Shown: in pieces, positions 11,136 to 24,900 of the stretch | How positions within the stretch are numbered: the first letter of the stretch is position 1 | How the letters are laid out: the number at the start of each line of letters is the position of its first letter | Origin: Misgurnus anguillicaudatus | Taxonomy: Eukaryota > Chordata > Actinopteri > Cypriniformes > Cobitidae | Assembly (NCBI RefSeq): GCF_027580225.2 | Contig: NC_073361.2 | Coordinates: forward strand, 20,717,001 to 20,781,000 | Direction: 5' to 3' | Length of the DNA: 64,000 bases | The notes under the pieces: generated by a model | Databases searched by the model: none | What the model was told of the DNA's origin: nothing | Seen by the model: the letters and a program-made list of their open reading frames with translations, nothing else | Position numbers and translations under genes: made by a program

Positions 11136-11473
11136 CACCTAACGCTTATCGAAGTTACGTCACTTCAACCACGTGAGCGCGCGGGTAGGTCTATTCAAAT
11201 CAAGGGGTGCGTCTTGTCTAACTGTGATGACACAATTTCTGTTAACGTTTATGAATTAAAACAACATAATTATTCTTTGTAAAATTCCACCCTTCTGGTT
11301 ATTTATAATAAGCAGCCTGATACGTTGCAATCTTGCGCTATCATTATATTTTCTCGTTAATTGCCCAAGACGCAGTTCTCAGGGGACCAGAGTGGTATGT
11401 TCCACTCACAATAAAACGTAGCTCAAAGAAAGCACCTCGCCACCGACCGAGGATTGCGGTCAGATCGGCTAAT

Positions 11474-13480
11474 ATGGGCGAGCGACTCCAGCACCCGGAT
11501 AAACATTTTATATGTTCCTTTGCTAACTGTAAAGCGGCGTTTACCAAGATGTGGAAGTTGGAAGCGCATTACTGCAAACACACTGGGCTGGTGAGTGACG
11601 TAAAAATCATTATCCGGTATGCAACTTCTGACAAGAATGTCAGGGGTTTCACGCTCCCTCTTGCGAGTTTTAAAGTAGGTAATTACAAGATTATGCTTGT
11701 ATTTACCATTTCTAGAAGCCATTTGCATGTGGAAACTGCGACAAGAGCTATAACACCCGTTATCTGCTCACCCGACACCAGTTGAGTCACAGCGGGGAGA
11801 AGCCCTACCTGTGAGTGGGTCCACACACTGATTGTGTCATAACTTAGAGGGCCACGTGCCTAGACAGCATTTAAGCGTCATTGACTGCTGAAAAACAATT
11901 TTAAGTCTAATTGTCTCCATTAAAAATAAACCATCAGGTGTTTACCTTTTTATAATGGGTTTTAAAGACCTTTATGTAGTGGCTGAATTCCAGTATTATT
12001 TAATGGTGTTCTTCTGGTTCCCATTTGCCAGATTTCATCCCAACCCAGCACACTAATATTGACTCATATAGTTGACATAAATACAGTTCCCATTATAACC
12101 ATTTTAAATCCAATAGATTTCGTGTTTTTCAGCAGGCAACATAAGTTCCCTAAAATGCTGTAAGGTTAGGCACCTTACTATGTTTACACAGTCACCGGTT
12201 ACCTTTTTGCCACACATTTCTGCTGTTCACTCGTTTTAAACCCGTCAAGGTGCTCGGTCAGCGGATGTACAGATGCGTTTTCCACACCTGGAAGCTTGAA
12301 GAACCACATAGCTCATGTTCATCAGCACAATGAGCGGAGTTATGTGGTGAGTCATTTTATTCTTTGCTTTAAAATTGTATTCATTTTAATGCGTTTACTT
12401 TAATCTAGTGTCTTTGTTTTGTAGTGCAACCATCAGAACTGCGGAAAAGCGTTCAGTAAAAAAAAGCAACTGAGGATTCATGCATGTGAGCACACAAATG
12501 AGTTGCCTTTTGAGTAAGTGTTTAAGATGCCATTTTGTGTTGAATTTGTTGTGGATTCGATTGCTTATCCATGCCTCTTCTAACAGATGTGACTTTAAGG
12601 AATGTGACCAGAAATTCGCTTCCTCTAAAGCTTTAAAACTGCACGAGAAGGTGCATAAAGGTAACATCCATGCTTCTCAACAAAATCAGTCTTTGAAATG
12701 TTCAAACCGTATGAGAGATTGAATTGCTATAATGTGTATATAATGTTGGTTTATTTCTTAAAACAATCAAAGGTTACCCATGTGCTGAGGATTACTGCTC
12801 TTTCAAAGCGAAAACATGGACGGAGTATCAAAATCACAAAAAAGCAGCACACAGAGGTGCGCATTTCTTGCCAATTCATAATTTTGACGCTTTACATGCT
12901 TTTTTTTTAGTTCTGACTGTCCTTTTTTGTTTGCAGAAATCCTTCCTTGTGATCAATGCAAGAGGATCTTCCACCATGCCTGGTTTTTGCAGATGCACAA
13001 AAAGTGGGTTCACTCTGGGGAACGGCGTCTGTTTAAATGCACCAAACAGGGTTGTCAGGAAACCTACACTACGAACTTCAACCTACAGAACCACGTTCTG
13101 GCCTTTCATGAGAGAAAGCGTGACTTCGTCTGCTCTTTTACAGGCTGTGGGAAAACTTTCGCTATGGAGGTCAGTGACACATTAGTTTTATTTTAATATA
13201 TTTACATGTTCCTAAATGTGACCATTTTCAATTCAAAGGAAAGCCTGAGAAGGCATTCCGTGGTCCATAACCCTCTGAAGACAAAACTGCAGGTAAACTG
13301 ATACATGATTTGTACCGAGGCATGTGTATTTTATTGACTGAAGATGCTCAGCTGGGTCTGATCTTATTGCAGAAGCCAAAAACCAAGCAGCACAAGAAGA
13401 TTCAGTGTAAGACTAAAAAGTCAGAAGCCACTAAACTTACTAAGGCTCTGCAAAACATCTCCTTGAACAAGGCTGTGTGA
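11474..13480 (+). CDS. gtf3a: gtf3a, transcription factor IIIA (nine C2H2 zinc fingers)
   Basis: Nine exons (11474-11590, 11716-11810, 12250-12346, 12425-12513, 12587-12660, 12773-12856, 12937-13169, 13239-13292, 13373-13480) join in phase into a 316-residue protein. TFIIIA binds the internal control region of 5S rRNA genes to start RNA polymerase III assembly, and also binds 5S RNA itself. All nine fingers are intact: finger 1 has C14, C19, H32 and H36, and the last has [15 protein letters not shown] continuing into RRHSVVH. The order and spacing match TFIIIA, including the short CDQC fingers without canonical linkers in the middle. A basic tail rich in K follows. The start [12 protein letters not shown] is chosen from the family's short amino terminus; an in-frame ATG at 11333 adds 47 residues with no family resemblance. 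All splice sites are GT-AG. The gene lies tail-to-tail with lnx2. Confidence 0.95.
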
Positions 13481-13591
13481 CTGAAGAGGCCATAAGTCAT
13501 CTGAAATATCTTTTGTTTTGACTTGTTTAACTCGTTTCCAAGTTTTGTTCAGTTTATAGACCTAGTATTTCAGTTTGTCACCATTTATTTA

Positions 13592-13636
13592 AATAAATGA
13601 TCACTGTGGCAACTCCTTTGTTTTGTGGTCAATAAA
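13592..13636 (+). terminator. gtf3a poly(A) signals
   Basis: AATAAA occurs at 13592-13597 and again at 13631-13636, 110 to 150 bases after the gtf3a stop codon. Either could be used. Confidence 0.65.
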
Positions 13637-13817
13637 AGTGGAAAGCTGAACCATCTCTATAATTGTAGTTTGTTGTATCATTAAACAAAATGTGGGGGGG
13701 GAATTCATAATTGGAATCTGAGTCAGTTCACTCTGTGCCATTACTTGAACAAAAATAAGGACTTTACCCCAAACTTGTGCCAATGTTGGTGCTTCTTCCT
13801 GGTTATGGACTAGTCAG

Positions 13818-14562
13818 TAGGGCTGCCACGGTTATGAAATTTGGCTGACGGTCTAATAAATTGTGTCGATTATTGCCTGTTTGGGGCTTTGACATTTTAA
13901 TTCGTGTTTTTTTTTATTTGTTCATGAAATTTCACATGTAATTATTTAAATTAAATGGTTTAAATTAAAAAAAGGTTTACTTGGTGGTAAATAGTTACAC
14001 ACAACACATATTTAAAAAGTAATTATTTCATGATTTTATCTTTCAAAAACTGAAAATTCTTTATAAGAAATAAACACAAAGTGTCTGAAAAATAACTGAA
14101 ATAAAAATGCAAATCCAAATAAACTGACTATACCAGAACAGGCCATAAATAGTAGCCAATCCTACTAAGGTCATATTAGTACTGGATCACATGTCTGTAG
14201 TGCTGCAAAAAATCAATTTCCTACAGATTCTTAAGAATAGCATCCTTCACTTTCCTAAATTTGGAATTTCCAATTGTTTTGGAAATGTATGTTTTTTTTT
14301 TTACCTGGCAGTTCATACTGCGCATCAAAGTTTTGCAGCATTTCTTTAAATGTTTTTTTCCCACTGTATTGACTGGCTTTGCAATGTATCACGTTACACT
14401 GTCAGTTCAGAAGCGCCATTTAATACGGCCTTGTTTATACAGGCGCTGCAGCTCCCCCTTGTGTTTTTCAAGAGATGTGCAATCATTGTGGTGATCTGAA
14501 AATATCGTGATGAGGTCAAACAATCGCGACGAGATGATTATTTAATAATTGTGGCAGCCCTA
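13818..14562. mobile_element. hAT-like non-autonomous DNA element (TAGGGCTGC termini)
   Basis: The ends TAGGGCTGCCACGGTTAT and ATAATTGTGGCAGCCCTA are inverted copies of each other. The interior is non-coding and AT-rich. The TAGGGCTGC terminus is common among hAT-type MITEs of fish; the superfamily assignment is inferred. Confidence 0.7.
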
Positions 14563-14827
14563 GATTAGTGTTTTGGTTATTGCTGCTTGTTTGGGTTTTT
14601 AGAAAATAAATTTTCTAATTTTTAGGACCAGGGTTTTCAAACTCTTTAATGGCAGGGATCTTTGATCGAGGGACCACTTTCCTAAAGTGTTTTTTTTTTT
14701 TAAATAAAGTAACAATATAAAGACAGCAAATTGTTTACAGTTTTACAGTCTTTTCTCTTTATATTTTCTGGGGACCTTCAGGTCCCTTGGAGGGATCCCT
14801 GTGTGTCCCGGGACATACCTAGTAACT

Positions 14828-15536
14828 TCAGACTTAGTCTCGCGTGGCCAGACCTTCAGTGCTGAGGGTCTGGTGTTTTTCGCTGCTTTTTCTGGACAAA
14901 GCCCGCCCACGAGCTGTTTGACCGACATGTCAAACAACCAATCACAGTTTGTTTCATCTAGCGTCACGTTTCGGACTCCCCACAATAACGAGCCGGGTGG
15001 CAACAAGTCAGTTATTGAAATAACCAGCCGCAACCGAATAGCATCTAAATAAACAACATTACTCACCATAGGACAACGTTGTGCACTTTATCAACAGCCA
15101 CACCAATGAGACGCTCCCGTTAAACGTCTGTTTGAAGCTTATCTCTCCACTTTTTAACACATACAAGCAATTCAGGAGAACCAAACTTTTTGACTCCACT
15201 AACTGCCTTAAGCAAAACTCTTGGATGTCTTTTAGAGAGTCGATGCCGTGAACTTTGCATATTTTTGAGAATCCAATGTTTAGCTGATCATGATAACTGC
15301 TCATTATTATCCACGTGAACACGACTGATTCTCTTCCTCAACGGAACGTCAGAGCTTTGTTTTCCAGGGACCGAAACTAATCTCGACACTCGCGTCTCCT
15401 GGAAATATGTTTTTTTCAACCAATCAAAGACGACTTTAACATTCTCACAGGGTTTCCAGAAAAGTGTACGAAAAACATCAGACGTTCAGCCAACAGTTTG
15501 TGGGCGTGATGTCTGAGGCTGAGACTACTTCAGACT
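14828..15536. mobile_element. DNA element with CAGACTTAGTCTCGCG-like termini
   Basis: The left end, 'ttcagacttagtctcgcg', is partly mirrored by 'gagactacttcagac' on the right. The interior has no transposase. It separates gtf3a from lnx2, and mtif3, which sits here in tetrapods, is not present. Confidence 0.55.
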
Positions 15537-15645
15537 AAACCTCATTAGGATTAAAAAAGTAGAAGTCAAGATCAAGTCTATATCAATTTGTGTGGTTAAT
15601 GCACAGTTTATGAAAAATTGAGACTCACGTCCTCACTGGGAAAAA

Positions 15646-15651
15646 TTTATT
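15646..15651 (-). terminator. lnx2 candidate poly(A) signal
   Basis: TTTATT on the plus strand reads AATAAA on the minus strand, about 320 bases beyond the lnx2 stop codon. Confidence 0.5.
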
Positions 15652-15968
15652 AAACCGCTTTGCTCATTCATTCTTTCACGCATACAAGTTTGTTCGTTCT
15701 CTCTTTTACACAAACATACACATAGATCACATTAAGAGATAACATGTATAAAACTTCTGGTGGAATGGACTGCTGATCGGTGTGGTGATGGTAACCTTTA
15801 AGGCTGCTCTCCAGAGGGGTGTGGCAGGTTTTCTAAGGCCTGATTAATCGGCATCAAGTAAAAGCATTCAATCGAGACTCAGGCTTGAAATTATGGTGCC
15901 TCCGTGGCAGAAAGTCAAACACACAGGTATGAGTGCTGTCTGAGATGAGGCATGGTGCCCACTTGGGG

Positions 15969-18900
15969 TTATATCAAACTTCCTGGCCAGGACACAACGG
16001 TTAGTGCCACCCTGCTCCGCTGCTCCTTCAACATGGGCACCAGGGCGGAGTGACTCATGCCAGCCGTGGACAGACTGTTCACTGCGACTATCATGTCACC
16101 ACACCTGGGGGAAAATGAAACAGCAATGCTGTATCAATACTGTTTCAGTGCTACAGAACAACTTTCACAATAAGGCAATAATGACCAGTTGCATAAACAT
16201 AGCCACTAAGTTAAAGGGATAGTTCACCCAAAAATGTAAGTTCTGTCATTTACCCTCAAGTTCTTACAAACTTGTATAAATGTATTTGTTCTGAACGCAA
16301 AGGGCGATATTTAGAGCAATGTTTGTAAACACAGTTTTTGAGCACCATAGTATTTTTCTTTCCTATTCTTGTCAAGGGTGCTTCTGTTTCCTGTTTGATT
16401 ATAAATATCTTCCTTTGTGTTCAGCAGAACAAAAAAAAAATGCAGGTTTGGAACAACATAAAGGTGAATAAACGATGACAGAATTTTCATTTTTGGATAA
16501 ACTAGGGACTAGTCTAACCAGCTGGCAATTAATAAGAGCTAATCAGCCTTACTTGTTTATGCAATTGGCCAAAACAGTGTTTCCAGCACCACCTTCAATG
16601 GATGGATGAGTCCATCAAATATGTAATGGTTTATTTTTAAATAAACCAGTAAAAAAAAAAATCACAAATCAGTTTAGCATTCATGTTTTTTTTAATCCGC
16701 CCAAACAACTCACCTAAGGAATTTGTCTTTGCTAGTACTGACATCTGAATCACATTATCTTCACTCATTACTTTAAGTTATGTATGACTTAACTATACCA
16801 TAAGTAGTTGAGGTCATACAGTTACATACCCCTTGCAGAATCTGCAAGTTGTTAGTATGTAAGAAAAAAAGACAGATCATACAAACTGCATTTTGCCCTT
16901 AAATGGGGATATGTCACAATAATTTTTTAAGATGATGAGTTTCGTTGCAAAACGAGATAAATCCATTTTTTAACATTTTTGTCAAAACATGTTTATTATT
17001 ATGTTATTAGTTTGTTTTATGGTGCTACTTAGATGTATTTTTTAAGTTATGAAGGTTTAAATCAAAACAAACCAACTGCAGTTGAATTAATATTAATTGG
17101 AATGCAAAACCAAAAAAAACGAGATTTCTGAAAAATTAAAAAAACAGAGTTATCACATTTTGCAAAAAAACTCTTCAGATGTAAAATAAATCTTTGGTGT
17201 CCCCAGAGCACACATGTGAAGTTTGTACTCAAAATACCATATAGATAATTTATTATAGCATGTTAAAATTGCTTTGTAGGTGTGTGCAAAAATGTCCTTT
17301 AAAATGCAAATGAGCGGTACAAACACTGATCACAGTGATGGTGGTTTATTGCAATTCAAACTCAATTTTGCTGTCAATTATTTTTTTCTCTCTCTCTTTC
17401 TCTTTAAACTAAATGGCAGTGCTGTGATTGGATTGCAATGCAGATTAAGGGGCGGTGTTATTATAATAAGATCCCCTTATGAAATCATAAGGAGAGCCAA
17501 ATTTCAATTAACTAATTTTCACGTGCTTGCAGAGAATGGTTTACCAAAACTAAGTTACTGGGTTGTTCTTCACATTTTCTAGATTGATGGAAGCACTTGG
17601 GAACCCAATTATAGCACTTAAACGTGGAAAAACTGAGATTTTCATGCTATGGCCCCTTTAACAAAACATACAATTTACAACACACAATAATTACTGATTT
17701 TACTAAAAACATCCTAATTTAAAAATGTACATACAGTATGCTTGATATTTACTTGCTTAATACTGTTTGATGTTACTTGGACAATCATTTACTTTTTATG
17801 TTTTGTGATAGTCCAGGTCCTCCACATTCCTTGTATTTCCAGCATCGTCTGCATATTTGACCCCTTTTCAACAGTGACTGTATAAAGTTTCACACTAAGA
17901 AAAACTGAGAGACTTATACACAACTATTTCAAAAAAATACAAACATTCACTAAACTTATGAACTTAATAATTGGTGCAAATTGTAAATATCATGATTTTT
18001 AGTTTGACTTTCAACTTTAAGGATAAGTACCTCCTTTTTTTCAATGAAAGTGCCGGGAATACAGATGAGCAAAGATCTGTGTGGAGTTTATTCTTATTAA
18101 AATAATACTAAAAGTACTCTATTACTTCAAACAAAGCATTAGTTTATATTGTTTGTGTTTTTATGCTTACTTTAGACGGCCATCATAGTAAGCAGGTGTT
18201 CCAAGGACGATGGTTTTGATGAAGAACGCCTGGTTGCTGTGGTTCTCTTCATAACCTCCGACAATGCTGAACCCCCAGCTGCCAGGATGACTTCTGCGGA
18301 GGACAATTTCATGGCTGCTATGCAGGTAGCTATATCAGAGACAGAGGAATGACACAATAAGAAGGTTTCTGCAATATTGCAGTCCCTAAATATGGCTCGG
18401 AGATGAACAACTGTAAGACTCTACTGATAAAATATATCTTCATGCATTTTGTATGGTAATGTATTGGAAGGCCGGACTGGAAAGCGAGGATGAGGACGCT
18501 GTGAAATAGAGAAGATTAGGATGGACTCCGTGATATCAGCCTGAGAGACTGGACTAAAATAGGCTAGATGCAAGTTATCTCCACATGTACGCTTAGATGA
18601 TAATCTGCAGCTGTTGATGTTTACATCACGACAGAGTCATAATCCCCTGTGGGCCTCATAAAGCCGCTGATCCACACTAACACTAGACATTTTCCATGTC
18701 CGAGTACTTGAAAATATCTTCATTCTATCCTTTCAAAACGTTTCAGGTGGGATTTGGATGAAAAAGTAGGTGAACCTAAACCTGGCATGATGGCCAGATT
18801 GCCCAGACTATTTAAGGGCATCTTTTTTAGATCAGTGCTCAGCAAGGTAAGGGAGATATTTTAATGCATCCCAACGGTGTACAAAGAAAGTGTCCAAAAA

Positions 18901-21900
18901 ACCTATTTGGACCAAAATTAGATTGTGTTTAAGACCTTAAAAGCCAAGTGTCCCTGACAAACCGCAGTGTCACTAAACAAAATGTATGTCTCTGTATTCT
19001 TAGCTAGGGAGCCCAAGCCACATGACCCAAGATGGCGACCAACTTGTATCATAGTCATTTTCATGTGGAGGGAGTAGTTCTTCGTCCGCGCCTGGTTCCT
19101 CCACGGTGTTGACTTCTAGTGCCTTCAATTGGACCGAACAGGATGCGGCGCTGGACTTTAAAGTGCCCACTGCCTCACTATGGCTCAGGCAAGTCAAATC
19201 CTGACTGTTAATACTCAACAGTACATCCCCTGAGCAATGACAGACACAAAGGGTATTTAGACTCTCAGAGGGAATTGCAGCACATATGCTGAAAGCCCCA
19301 TAGAGGTTTCGCTTCGGTGCGCTTCATCATTAGAGACCCGAGCCGGAAAATGTTTACCTCGAAAATAGGGCTGCACGATTTTGATGCAATATGCGATAAC
19401 TTGCTGGACGATGTGACATACAATTTGCAATACGATACCGTCATATTGATAAGTGATGACAAGCACACAGTTGACGGTAAATATTGGCTTCCATATTGTT
19501 TTTCCTACAAGAGTCAATGGGTACAATCAACGATGTGGTTACCATTATATAAAAAAATATTTTGTGTTCAACAGAAGAAACTCATAAAGGTTTAGAACAA
19601 ATTAAGGAGGAAATGATGACAGATTTTTCATTTTTGGGGGGAACTTAAGCGATAACAATTACAAACACTTACACTAATAGAGTAAATTTCATGTTGACAC
19701 TGGGAGCAAAAGAGCTTTTTTCTGCCAAACACCAGAAGATCCAGATTCCAGAATATATATACGCCAAAGACACAATATAGATTAAAGTATTAAAGGGACA
19801 CTCCACTTTTATTAAAATATGCTAATTTTCCAGCTCCCCAAGAGTTAAACATTTGATTCTTACCGTTTTGGAACCCATTCAGCCGATCTCCGTGTCTGGC
19901 GGTACCACTTTTAGCATAGCTTAGCATAATACATTGAATCTGATTAGACCATTAGTATTGTGCTTAAAAAAAACAAAGAGTTTCGATATTTTTCCTATTT
20001 GGGACTTGACTCTTCTGTAGTTACATCGTGTATTAAGACCGACGGAGAATTGGGAGTTGCGATTTTCTAGGCGGGTATGGCTGTGAACTATACTCTCATT
20101 CTGGCGTAATAATCAGGGACTTTGCTGCTGTAACATGGCTGCAGGAGGCGCAATGATATTACGCAGTGCCCGAAAATAGTCCCCTGCCATTGAAAGTAAG
20201 TTTTCGGGCAGTGCGTAAGATCATTGCGCATTATTTTTGAGCGTGATGCTAATGGTCTAATCAGATTCTATGGATTATACTAAGCTATGCTACAAGTGGT
20301 AGCGCCAGCCCCAGAGATCAGCCGAATGTACTCCAAAACGGCAAAAACCAAATGTCTAACTCCAGGGGAGCTGGAAAATTAGCATATTTTCAAAAAAAGT
20401 GGAGTGTCCTTTTAAGGGGGGGTTAAAGGTATTTCATGCATCCTCATGCTTAACATAGGCAAAGTGTCAATAAACCAGTTTGACATACTTCACCAGGGTT
20501 CGTACAAGTTTTGTAAAGTTTTTCTTCAAACATGAAATATTCATACATAAAAATCTTGCTTTATTGGTAATTTTAGTGCAGGAAGTACAGTGGAAGTCCA
20601 TATATGGGCATCTTAACGGGAATAGCGCATGCACACACCAACCAAGAGCTGACACGAAATCAACATCACCAAAGAAGTGTATTCTTGTTTGTGAGGGAAA
20701 TTTAAGCTTGTTCAGCTTTCCAAAGAACCGAGCCTTATGGAAACAGTGGATATAGTTTATCTGGAGTGTGTTTGTTTAAAGCTGGATTTCGTTGAAATAG
20801 GGCAGTCCCAACCAGGTCATGAGTCGCAAGCGGTAAGTAAAACGGCATCAATTGGTGCTTAAAGCAACACTAAAGAGTTGTTGCTCTTTGCTCCACCTAC
20901 AGGTTAGAAGCGGAATTGTCCATTACCACTGTCGTAAATACTGCAGCATAGCTGGCCCTGATTGGATTGTAGGTCTGCCGTAAAGCAAGTTTTTGTAGTT
21001 TTCACTCAAACTACAGGACCGCGACCCGACGGTTGGAAACTTCTTTAGTGCAGTTTTGGCCGATAAAGGGCTGCAAAGCGAATGTGAAAGTGCCGTTCAC
21101 CCTGTTTTGAGTGAATGAACGACTGAAACTTTTTTGGAAACATTATTTTAAGGTAAAAAAAACTCTTTGGTGTTGCTTTAAATGCATATAATGTAGACAA
21201 AACATACATGTATGGAAATATAAGTTATCCAGAGATAGTGGGATAATGTTTTTGTGTGTTGCTTGCTCCTCCAGTAGCTCAGGCTTATTGGGAAAGAATC
21301 AGTAGAGCTGATCTGTCTTTTATAAATCTGATAAAACTAAAGACTCTTTGGATATATGAAGGAAGTAATACTACTCTATAAGTACTCAAGAATAACATGA
21401 AATATGCAGAAACAGCATGTGTTATGTGAGCTTTAACCTACCACGTTTGATTCGTCCATCACGTGACAAGCAACCGCGGGGCTGGACGCTTGTCACGAAG
21501 ATTGGCAGCTCTCCGCTCTTGCTGCCACGCCCTCCCGCCACGGTCATACCCAAAGACTCATGGGGTTCCTTCTTCACAGTGATGTGCTTCTCTTTACAGG
21601 TCACACACTGGGAGAGGTCCTACAACACATGCTTATATTAACACAAAACCCATTGTCTCAAGGGAGGAAAATCCTTTCCAAATTGACACTGATCCTAACT
21701 CTGATCGGCTCTACTGTAACTTCATAATTGATCTCATAATAGATCGAACCAAGAGTAATTAAGGTTGTGGTCTGAACCCATGAAAACCTGGAGGCTACCC
21801 AGATGCAGTAAATTTGTACTCACTCGCTGGGTGGAAGACCTGGCAAGAGTCAGACTCGGAACCGGGCTGGGGGTCGCGGTGCAGGGGACAGCGGGGACGT

Positions 21901-24900
21901 GTTCGTGGCACCAGATGTCCCTGGTCAGGGTAGAGCCCGTGTGCACCGCCATGGTCTGCTTGCTGGAGCGGCTAATCAACAGATTGACTCTTTCTCCACT
22001 AGCCTAGACGATGACAGCAGGTAGTTTGTAAGACTTACAGTATAACACCCCATACTCTTAGGCTGTAAGGGGGTTCTTTATCTTACAATGACAGTCTGCT
22101 ATTTGCCAGGGCTATTCTTAATAATCCTTTAGCTGCCCTTTCTCTATGTGATCTTGGTAGCCAAATGGAAAACAGCAGACATAAAGACACTATCAATCAC
22201 ATTACCCTTTAAGTACGGTAGTACAGGCAATGTCCTTGTGTCCCAAACAGGCTGGGAATACTTTTTAAAAGCACACACTTAAATAGACTACATCTGTACA
22301 TGTTTGCAAGGAAATGAGGGTGAGGCCTAAGCAAAATTGCATCCAAGATGAGGTTACAAAGACATTTTGTGCGGTCCGATACCTACCTGTATAATCTGAG
22401 CCGCTTGCTCAGGTGTGCCGTGTCTCAGGTCGTGCTCGTTGACAGCTAACACTCTGTCGTTACTGCAAAGGCGTCCATCTTTAGCGGCTAGCCCTCCCTC
22501 CAACAGGTCCAGGATAAACACGCCCGCCTCATCCGTACGCCGGACTAGTTTGATTCCCAGCTGCTCCGATGATTCCCGCTTGTTCAGGGTGATGCGTATG
22601 CTAGCAGGGCTACCCTTAGGCGAAGCGGGTGCCGCGGGCGGTCTGGCAGAACAGCGGCGCTCCCTCAGAACGGTCAACTGCAGAGTGGCACAAGGACGTG
22701 CCAGCGTAGAGCGAGCAAAGGTATGTGGCACGTTACTAATATCTACATTGTTCACCTGCAAACAAATGGAAAGCGTAGAAAATGTAAGAATTGGTTTGAT
22801 GGATTTTAGTAGATTGGGGTTTGGAAAATGATTCGGTTCACCCAAAAATTAGAATTTTGTCATTATTTACACATCCTCAAGTTGTTACAAACCTGCATAG
22901 ATTTCTTTGTTCGGACAAACATAAAGGAAGATATTCTGACCAATGTTTGTAACCATTGAGCACCACTGACTTCCATAGTATTTTTTCTTACTATGGAAGT
23001 CAATGGTGCTCCTGCTTCCTGCTCGATTATAAATGTCTTCCTTTGTGTTCAGCAAAACAACCTGAGGGTGAGTAAATAATGACAGAATGTAAATTTAAAC
23101 TTTAAATCTAAAGTTTGTGCCAAAATATGCACTACAGATAACTTTCTGATGTCATTTTGATGCAAGGTTTGAAGACTGCTATTGAAATTTTGCAGCTTGA
23201 GGTGTAATCTGCACATTACATTTAAAATGTAATACTAATTCATTTTAAAACTCTAAATTGTTGTTCCTTTAACCAAATGTTATTTTATTGAACCTTACTG
23301 TAGTGTTAGTGTCTGAAGACCCTTTATGTGGACTAAATCTATTTGCGGCCTGTGGCAAATGAAAGCAGATAGCTATTCTGCAGCCTTCATTGACTAAAGC
23401 ACTTTAGACATTGATTACAGGCATCAGGGCTGTTCTGTAAATAGCAGAGAAATGCTTTTTTAAACCAGAAAGTTATTTTGAAAGGTAGCTACAATACCTG
23501 AAGTATTTGGTCGCCGGCCAGCAGCCTTCCATCTCGGGCTATAACGCCGTCGCGGTACACCTCCTGTATTACCACGTTTATTAGCGGGGTCTCATTTCCC
23601 CCAACAATACTTATACCAAGCTCCACGTAGGGGTTCGAACGATGAACCTCAATGGTTGTGATTTCTCCCTCAGGTAGGGACGGAAGTTTCACACAACCTG
23701 AAAAAAAATAGAATTGAACCCATGACACTATGTGAAAGGATCGATAGGGTATATAGTTAAAGGGATAGTTCACCCCAAAATGAACATTTGCTGTTTATTT
23801 ACTCACCCTCTGGCCATCTGATATCTTGGTGACATTTTTTCCATAGTAGAACAATAAAGAAGATAATTTGCATAGACTGCAGTGCTCTGTTATCCATATA
23901 GTGCAAGTAAATGGCTACTGGCACCTTGAGAGTACAAAAAGCAGATAAATCCAAAACAGAAGTAATCTTATTTACTTGCATTATATTGATCAAAGAGCAA
24001 TGTGGTTTTTGCAAAATATCTTCTTTATTGTTCAACTGAAGACAAAATGTCATCAACAAATCGGATGGCCTGAGGGTGAGTAAAAAAAGCAGACTTTAAT
24101 TTTTGGGTGAATGATCCCGGGTAAGTCCGAGAGTCATACCTTCCTCTGCAGAGAAAGGGAGAGTTTCAACGTAGTCCCAACCAGAAGAGGCGGAACTACC
24201 GGTACGGAGAAGATGAATGCAGGGGTTACTAAGTGGACGCTTTACACGTAGAGGAGCACATTCAAGACCATGGAGACCTTTAACAGAACAAATAAGCTGT
24301 ACGTTTTTCAAATAACAAAGGCATTGTACTAGCTGTGTTAAAGGGACAGTCCACTTTTTTTGAAAATTTGCTTATTTTCAAGCTCACCTAGGGTTAAACG
24401 TGATTCTTACCATTTTGGAATCCATTCAGCAGATTTCCGGGTCTGGCGCTAGCACTTTTAGCATAGCTTAGCACAATCCATTGATTAGTCCATTAGCATC
24501 GCACCTAAAACAATAACCTAACAGTTTCGATATTTTTCCTATTTAAAACTTGACTCTTCTGTGGTTACATCGTGAACTAGGACAGACGGAAATTGAGACT
24601 TGTGATTTTCTGGGCGGATATGGTTGGGAACTGTGCTCTCATTATGGCGTAGTGGTCAAGGACTTTGCTGGTGTAGCATGGCTGCAGGAGGCGCAATAAT
24701 ATTATGCAGCAGCAAAAAATAGTCCCCTAGTAACTTTCAATGGCAGGGGACTATTTTCGGGAAGTGCGTGATATCATTGCACCTCCTTATTACATCATGT
24801 AACTACAGAAGAGTCAAGTTTTAAATAGGAAAAATATCTAAACTCTTTATTTTTTAGTGCGATGCTAATGGTCTAATCAGATTCAATGGATTGTGCTAAG

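Noticed and set aside
11333..11473. Extended amino terminus of gtf3a from an in-frame ATG
   Set aside because: The 47 added residues look like translated leader and do not resemble TFIIIA; the ATG at 11474 fits the known short amino terminus in fish.
18172..18357. 61-codon minus-strand frame starting [12 protein letters not shown]
   Set aside because: It is the wrong frame of the lnx2 PDZ4 exon; the true frame reads [13 protein letters not shown].
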